Source: Epiperipatus broadwayi (Eukaryota; Onychophora; Udeonychophora; Euonychophora; Peripatidae). From it: 64,000 bases of DNA. Of this stretch, positions 60,001 through 64,000 are shown piece by piece. The notes under the pieces were generated by a model. The model was given only the letters and a program-made list of their open reading frames with translations. It searched no databases and was not told the origin of the DNA. Numbering within the stretch: the first letter of the stretch is position 1; each line of letters begins with the position of its first letter. A program made the translations under genes and the position numbers. The DNA lies in contig JAQFVV010006231.1 of assembly GCA_028023455.1 (NCBI GenBank), positions 7,084,036-7,148,035 of the forward strand, in the 5' to 3' direction.

Positions 60001-62355
60001 TTTCTAAAAGATATATCTACTGATTTAGTGTAAGATCTATTTATATAGTTATAAAAGATGGGTTGACTTGAATTCAGAAGTTTAGGGAGTTTGAATTATG
60101 AAGTTTTTGACTGTGAGGAACATCATAAACATAAAAGATAGTCAATGTGTTGAGAACAATGCACATCCAATATATTCATTTAGCATTACTATTCAGTTAT
60201 AAATTTACTATAAAAAAATTAATTCATTTCAATTTTTTAATAACTGAAATTGTTTACATGACAGAGTTTGTTTAGTTCAGTGGAGAACAATATATTAAGC
60301 TTTATTTAATACTATTTTTTTTTCATGTGTCATAGCATCGGCCGGGAAGCGAACCCGCTAACCTGGGACAACTGCTTGTAAGGCAGTTGTGCTGACCTCT
60401 TGACCACAAATACTTTGTTATTTTCTTTAGATTGTATATATTTATGCACAATAGTATCTTACATTAAAGGATGTTTGATTAACAGTAATTTCTATGATGG
60501 CACTATAACAAGTGGGGTCTCCGTTTATAATAGTTGTAAATGTATGGAAATTTCCCATCTAATAAACTTATTCCCTATTGTGCTTTGTGTGCATAATATT
60601 TTTGTGTTAGTTAAATGGCATCTGCATCTAGTATTTGGGATAAAAAGAAAAATTGTAAATGTTTTATTTTTAAAATTTAATTACTTTATTGTAATATTAT
60701 TTTTTAAAATTTCTTTTTAATTTTGATTATAAATATTTAATTAATCATGTTAATAGATTAATTTGTGAAATGCAATTAATAGTAATAATAATTAATAGTA
60801 ATAATAATAGTGCCACTATATCTAATTTTAAAAAACATATTGGATTAAGGGATAATGGTCTGATCAGGAAGGATGTGGCATTTATTTATTACAGATTTAA
60901 TTTAATATAAATTTTTAGTTTGCACGTTACTTTTAAATTTTGAATATAGTAATTTTTTGGATTAGATTCTTAATCATCAAAATCCACATTTATCAAATAT
61001 TTATTGAAGTAAAGACAAATCATTATTATTGTTAGATAGTTATATGCATTGATTTGGCAAGATGATTCTTTGTTCGATGCTAGTTATTTTCGCTTCATGT
61101 GACTGATTAGAGTGGATTTTTTTGACTAATTTTATATCCACTATATTATTATCAATTTATCTATTATAAAAATAAATTGTCTTCAAAGACATTCTATACT
61201 TTTTATATCATTTTAATATATATTCTTCCAGATTAAATACAATTTTTTGGTACTTAAAAGATCAATGTGAAAACATTATGGATAAATACATATATATTAT
61301 TAAAATAAGAACAATTCTCTACTCTAGTGCCATCTAAATGGTTATGCATTTAAATCTCCATTCCCAGATTTGGTTATAGTTTTTGCCATTATCAATGAAG
61401 CTAAGGATTTAAAACTGGAAATTTGGGAATGGGAATTTAAATACACTACTATCTGCTAACTACTGATTGTTCAAAATTAATATAGATGGTAGAATAGTAG
61501 AGAGATGCTCTTGTTACTATATATATATTATTCTTAACCAGTTCATTTGTGAGTGACAGATGATAGATTTGAGATAAAGGATCCCCACACTGAAGCTTAG
61601 ACTGTCATTCCTAATTCTTGAATGTCACTAAACTTCCAGAATGATTAACAATTTGATTATTATTGTGGTTTGCAAGGTTTAGAGTAATGGTAAAGTAACA
61701 TATTCAAAAGTTAGAAACTGATAAACCAAAGCTCAACACTATGATTTCTAGTACTCAAATGTCTGGAGGAATAAACTACTCAATTACTTTATTTACAGTT
61801 AAAAAAAGTTTAACTCTGCATAAAGAGACCGCGTTGTTTCAATGACATTTTTACTAAAACATTTATAGATCACCCAAGTGCAGGGATTTTTTTAATATAC
61901 TGTTCACAATAATTTAATCACAGATACAGTTTCCTTTCATTAATTTCATTGTAGCAATTCTTTTAAGTTAACAATGTATTGAGGTTATTATTAGAGTGTA
62001 TAGTATATGTACTATTTAAAGATATGTTTCAAGATGATTAAAAAATTTCAAACAAACATTTGTATTGGATGATACATAAATTTCACTAACAATATATATG
62101 ATCATGCATGTAACTTATTTACCTGAATCAAATCTTCTCTACTTTCATATTCAGAGACAATAACATTCTTATTATCTGAAGCTCGAGTTAAAGAAATGAA
62201 CAGACGACCACTAGCTAACTTATGGGCATCCTGAGGTAGAAGTCTTTCTAATCCATCTCTTAAATAATACATTACGCTAAATGAAGGATGCATTGTTCCA
62301 AGAGTTTTTTCATGTGCTTTTCTAACAACACTCAATAAATCACTGGCTGCCTGAC
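50508..62355 (-). CDS. PNPLA2: PNPLA2/ATGL (brummer-like) triglyceride lipase, 3' part of gene, 7 exons, 5' end outside window
   Basis: Patatin-like phospholipase family triacylglycerol lipase, which acts on lipid droplets and removes the first fatty acid from stored triglyceride. The coding sequence joins complement(50508..51066, 55452..55568, 57233..57368, 57499..57897, 58670..58937, 59039..59104, 62123..62355). Every intron is GT-AG and every split codon joins in frame, giving roughly 590 residues to a TGA. Family blocks seen in order are MHPSF, ASGRL.ISLTR, Asp-Gly-Gly (catalytic Asp of the Ser-Asp dyad), TITVSPFSGESDICP, NIYRL..ALFPPE, QGFDDALKFL and FLEWVPYLPSDIKW. The Gly-x-Ser-x-Gly nucleophile exon is not found between 62356 and 64000, so the gene continues past the window edge. 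PNPLA3-type paralogues share these blocks, but invertebrates usually have one ATGL/brummer gene. The introns are full of mobile elements. Confidence 0.93.
53279..53400. repeat. Palindrome nested in the Tigger-like element
   Basis: ATTATTAGATTATAAGTCGA then GCTCCGATAATGCACTATTA CTTT is mirrored by AAAGTAATAGCGTATTATCG then GAGTTCGACTTCCATCTAAT AAT. The loop is about 40 bases with CGCGC. Probably a separate small foldback element inserted into the transposon. Confidence 0.85.
53505..53786. repeat. Tandem duplication inside the Tigger-like element
   Basis: TAAATTTTACAAGATTATAA...GTACGTAATCAATTAATCAT TTAGTGTCCGCA (53505-53651) repeats from 53656 to about 53784, the second copy shorter through a deletion of about 20 bases. 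Confidence 0.9.
54063..54262 (+). pseudogene. Tigger-type transposase N-terminal helix-turn-helix remnant
   Basis: Translation ETKISILDRLAKWEGSTVIG then KRFSLGKFTIRPILKNE follows the CENP-B N-type (Psq-like) helix-turn-helix pattern of pogo transposases: K-x-x-I-L-D-R-L-x-K-G-E, then I-G, F-x-L-G-x-x-T-I-R-x-I-x-K-N-E. A stop lies just upstream and no DDE domain follows. Non-functional. Confidence 0.78.
55452..55568 (-). CDS. PNPLA2: PNPLA2 coding exon f
   Basis: Exon of 117 bases, acceptor TTTTCAG, donor AC|GTAAGC. It encodes (R)FLEWVPYLPSDIKWLIETII, then QTCHSVLSKLSKKDESIA. FLEWVP.LPSDIKW is a strong match to the conserved FLEWxPxxPxDIxW block of ATGL. Retaining the next intron would add a stop (TAA) immediately after the donor G. 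The hydrophobic open frame at 55327-55521 overlaps this exon in another frame and is a shadow. Confidence 0.9.
57233..57368 (-). CDS. PNPLA2: PNPLA2 coding exon e
   Basis: Exon of 136 bases, acceptor CTCTTAG, donor AG|GTAAT. It encodes (S)LQKACESVNMGIFDYFYKL and then a hydrophobic stretch, SYLTLPWFVPLDLICVYCK. This matches the ATGL segment with an EAL..AC block followed by the hydrophobic P-Y-x-L-P region linked to lipid-droplet association. The last codon (AG|A) is completed by exon f to Arg. Confidence 0.9.
57499..57897 (-). CDS. PNPLA2: PNPLA2 coding exon d, variable cysteine-containing insert
   Basis: Exon of 399 bases, acceptor TTTAATAG, donor T|GTAAGAA. It starts LISCAQCITLKSN and ends CHQYCPECKERMEIAVFQRL then PPTVLK. 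The middle is rich in Ser, Asn and Arg/Lys and is probably disordered. Two Cys-x2-Cys pairs (SCAQC near the start, CPEC near the end) bracket the insert, with a further CHQYC just before the second pair. I recall similar pairs in brummer-type invertebrate proteins and not in the human protein. Whether they bind metal is inference. The split last codon (T|CT) fits exon e. Confidence 0.9.
58318..58569. repeat. Near-complete 250-bp palindrome in a PNPLA2 intron (FB-6)
   Basis: TTTATCCAAACCACTTTGAA, CACTTTTTAGCAAAACTCTT, ACACCTACGTGTCGACTATC and CTGCAGTCTTCTTCAGAGC are mirrored in reverse order on the right arm (GCTCTGAAGAAGACTGCAGG, GATAGTCGAAATGTAGGTGT, AAGAGTTTTGCTAAAAAGTG, GATTTGGATAAA). The loop is only a few tens of bases. 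It lies in the intron between exons c and d, so the pre-mRNA would carry a long hairpin. Confidence 0.95.
58670..58937 (-). CDS. PNPLA2: PNPLA2 coding exon c, with catalytic Asp
   Basis: Exon of 268 bases with acceptor ATATCAG and donor GTATAT. It opens with VYIDGGITNNLP, whose Asp is the second member of the patatin Ser-Asp dyad. The conserved TITVSPFSGESDICP block follows, then NTSIHFTLKNIYRLAHALFPP and QGFDDALKFLKKN. It ends with one base (G) that joins the AT of exon d to make an Asp codon. The sequence from 58938 to 58997 continues the frame upstream but lies in the intron, on the far side of a good acceptor. Confidence 0.94.
59039..59104 (-). CDS. PNPLA2: PNPLA2 coding exon b (66 bases)
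   Basis: Micro-exon of exactly 22 codons, phase 0 at both ends, with acceptor TTTTAG and donor GTAAGTAG. It encodes AVICSAFVPLWAGIKLPTYK followed by GM. This matches the ATGL stretch between LIQA and the Asp-Gly-Gly motif, a short Cys/Ser-rich segment followed by PxxxG. It joins seamlessly to exon a (LIQ|AVICSAF) and exon c (KGM|VYIDGG). It is too short to be found by open-reading-frame length alone. Confidence 0.92.
60312..60412 (-). repeat. tRNA-derived SINE, copy 6, in PNPLA2 intron
   Basis: Minus-strand TGGTCAAGAGGTCAGCACAA, CTGCCTTACAAGCAGTTGTC, GCGGGTTCGCTTCCCGGCCG and ATGCTATGACACATGAAAAA. The first acceptor bases (GCATT) have diverged. Same orientation as the host gene. Flanks AATACTAT and AATACTTT may be a degraded duplication. 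Confidence 0.9.
61330..61490. repeat. Foldback repeat in PNPLA2 intron
   Basis: GCATTTAAATCTCCATTCCC is mirrored by GGGAATGGGAATTTAAATAC, with a FB-1-like centre (TTTTTGCCATTATCAATGAA GCTAAGGATT). A related ATTTAAATGCACTATTATCT occurs at about 52964. Confidence 0.75.
62123..62355 (-). CDS. PNPLA2: PNPLA2 coding exon a (first one in window)
   Basis: Patatin-domain exon of 233 bases. It is preceded by TTTTCAG and followed by GTAAATAAG. It starts with the last two bases of a split codon and ends in phase 0 after ...EDLIQ. Recognisable family blocks are LGTMHPSF, LLPQDAHK and ASGRLFISLTR, then VSEYESREDLIQ, which line up with the middle of the ATGL patatin domain downstream of the nucleophile elbow. 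The ATG at 62371 is not a start: it lies in the intron, before the acceptor. Confidence 0.93.
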
Positions 62356-64000
62356 CTGAAAATACAACCATGATAAATATTAATATAAATTACTACAATA
62401 AAAAAAAAAAACAGCCTTTAAATATTAATATTTTTAATATATATAAATATAAAACATTTTTTTGGTGAATATATTTTACAAGAACAATTTAAAAATTAAT
62501 AAGGAAAAATAGCTACAATAATTCCCAATCCATATCTATATCTGAATTTAAACTTTATTACGTACAATACCCACACACATACAATAGCTACATTTTAAAA
62601 CATATTGTATATATATGTACATGTAAATACTCAAATTATAATGAGAATTTCTATATATTTTTCTAGATAATTTTTAACTAAGATGTAACTAGACAACCAA
62701 TCAAAATTGGCATTACAACTAAAATCATGTCATCTATCAACAGTATCTGGTGCAACTTTAAATTAAAAATGGAATCATTTTTAGCTTATTACTCTAGATT
62801 TCGTAAGAATTTTAAGTCAGACATAAATACTTTATTTATATGTGAAAACTCAAAGTATTGCAACTTTTCAAATATTTTCACAAATAAACAAGACTTTTTT
62901 TTATAAATAGTAAAATAGTGGATTTTATAGACTTAAATATTAAAAATTTTGGAAATTTCTGTATATTTTTCTAAATAATGTAATCTATAATATAAGCAGG
63001 CAAAGAGTGAATTAAACAGGAATGTTACAAGCTAAAATTATATCACATAGTGGATAGTATTTGTTAAAAGTTGAACAACTTTTGATTCTGGAAGAAAGTT
63101 GTTACTAGTGAAAATATTTCAAGTTGTGATATTTCAAATTTTCATATGTAAAACGTTTACATCTAACTTAAAACATATAATCTAGAATAGAGTTCAGCAA
63201 ACTTTTTAACACAAAGAGCCATTTTGTTTAAATATCCCCCTTCCCGTAAAAGAACTGCAAGGAAAGGTGCAATAGGTCCGAAAGGCTATAGATATATTTG
63301 AACATTTATTTTAATAATAAAACATAATAAAAATTTGTATACATTTAATGAAAATAAAAATTCTATTAAAAATAAACAAACAAAAACAAAAAATTACTTT
63401 GACACTTTGATTTATTTACAAGTTTTTAATATTTAAATATTAAATCATATACAATAATAATTATTCTAAAATAAAGCTGAACTCAAAAAGTAATGTTATA
63501 AAGTGCATTTTTCATCTTTCTAGTCATCAAAATATTTACAAATTACAAGAGAAAATAAAAAATGTGTTTATCATAACAAAAAAAGATAGGAAATTGGGAT
63601 CAAAGAGCTACAGTTTGCTAACACATGATCCAAAGTAATAAGATACAGTTTGTCTTAGTTTGGGGCTGATTTAGATAAATACTGTAATTAATTGTTTGTC
63701 TAAAAATACAGATGGAAATTTTCATTACAATTTTGATATTTGTATCTTATAAAGCCCATAAATATTTACTATTTATTACCAATAATTCTTTATAAACATT
63801 GTGATACTTCTTAAAGTTCTTTGATATTAAAGTATTTATATCTGACTTACAATTTATATAATCTAGAGTAATTTATAGGAGACTTGTTTACTTGTGAGTT
63901 ATGATAATTCGTTTTCATACATATTAAATATTTTTACTTATAACTAGTGTAATCTAGAGAATTAACTTCAAAATGATTGCATTTTTAATTTAAAGCTGAA
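62356..64000 (-). other. PNPLA2 intron 5' of exon a, incomplete
   Basis: AT-rich sequence from the acceptor of exon a to the window edge. It contains a hAT-like MITE (63190-63625). No oxyanion-loop (Gly-x-Gly-x-x-Gly) or Gly-x-Ser-x-Gly coding exon was found on the minus strand, so the upstream exon is outside the window. Confidence 0.6.
63190..63625. mobile_element. hAT-like MITE, family 2, copy 2, in PNPLA2 intron
   Basis: Left TTCAGCAAACTTTTTAACAC with AAAGAGCCATTTTG, right CAAAGAGCTACAGTTTGCTAA. The interior (TTGAACATTTATTTTAATAA, TTTAATATTTAAATATTAAA) matches 40902-41440. Target duplication not clear. Confidence 0.75.

Larger units (their letters stand above)
59105..62122 (-). other. 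PNPLA2 intron between exons a and b
   Basis: Intron of 3018 bases. It holds a SINE at about 60312-60412, a foldback repeat at 61330-61480, and a weak tRNA-like stretch near 59285-59360. The 106-codon frame at 60400-60720 starts inside the SINE and has no recognisable domain, so I treat it as chance. Confidence 0.7.

Noticed and set aside
60400-60720. Plus-strand 106-codon frame
   Set aside because: Begins inside a SINE within a PNPLA2 intron and has no domain or conserved pattern.

Overview
This is AT-rich animal DNA. The base composition is strongly A+T biased by eye, there are many (A)n/(T)n and AT microsatellite runs, host genes are very sparse, the one host gene has GT-AG introns of up to about 4.4 kb, and the background is dense with decayed retrotransposons, DNA transposons and foldback repeats. 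The intron-containing lipase, tRNA-derived SINEs, Penelope-like (GIY-YIG) and hAT/pogo remnants point to a metazoan. The cysteine-pair insert of the lipase resembles brummer-type invertebrate proteins, so I favour an invertebrate (arthropod or mollusc-like) but cannot name it.

The only host gene I can support lies in the last 14 kb, on the minus strand. It is an adipose triglyceride lipase (PNPLA2/ATGL, Drosophila brummer) orthologue. Seven coding exons are in the window (62355-62123, 59104-59039, 58937-58670, 57897-57499, 57368-57233, 55568-55452, 51066-50508). All splice phases agree and the last exon has an in-frame TGA. The first coding exon(s), with the oxyanion loop and the Gly-x-Ser-x-Gly nucleophile, lie beyond position 64000. 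The catalytic Asp (Asp-Gly-Gly) is present.

Positions 1-50 kb hold no recognisable host gene. They contain: LINE fragments (1.8 kb; 4.1-4.9 kb endonuclease; 8.6-12.25 kb, a longer L1/Tx1-like element; 30.3-31.3 kb and 44.2-45.4 kb reverse transcriptase); two Penelope-like fragments (19.9-20.7 kb, and a GIY-YIG core at 23.5 kb in the centre of a large inverted repeat); six tRNA-derived SINEs, some with clear target-site duplications; two non-autonomous hAT elements with 8-bp duplications plus two copies of a second hAT-like family; a deleted pogo/Tigger element in a PNPLA2 intron; several families of palindromic (foldback) elements; a long TAA microsatellite; and a CpG-rich non-coding block at about 45.4-48.0 kb that contrasts sharply with its CpG-poor surroundings and that I could not assign.

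The window therefore reads as a repeat-filled intergenic region leading into the 3' end of one lipid-mobilisation gene. No CRISPR, operon or prokaryotic system is present, and I see no clearly new multi-gene system. The items most worth checking are the CpG-rich block, the foldback elements (especially the one around the GIY-YIG core), and the SINE family with compensatory changes in its tRNA-like acceptor stem.
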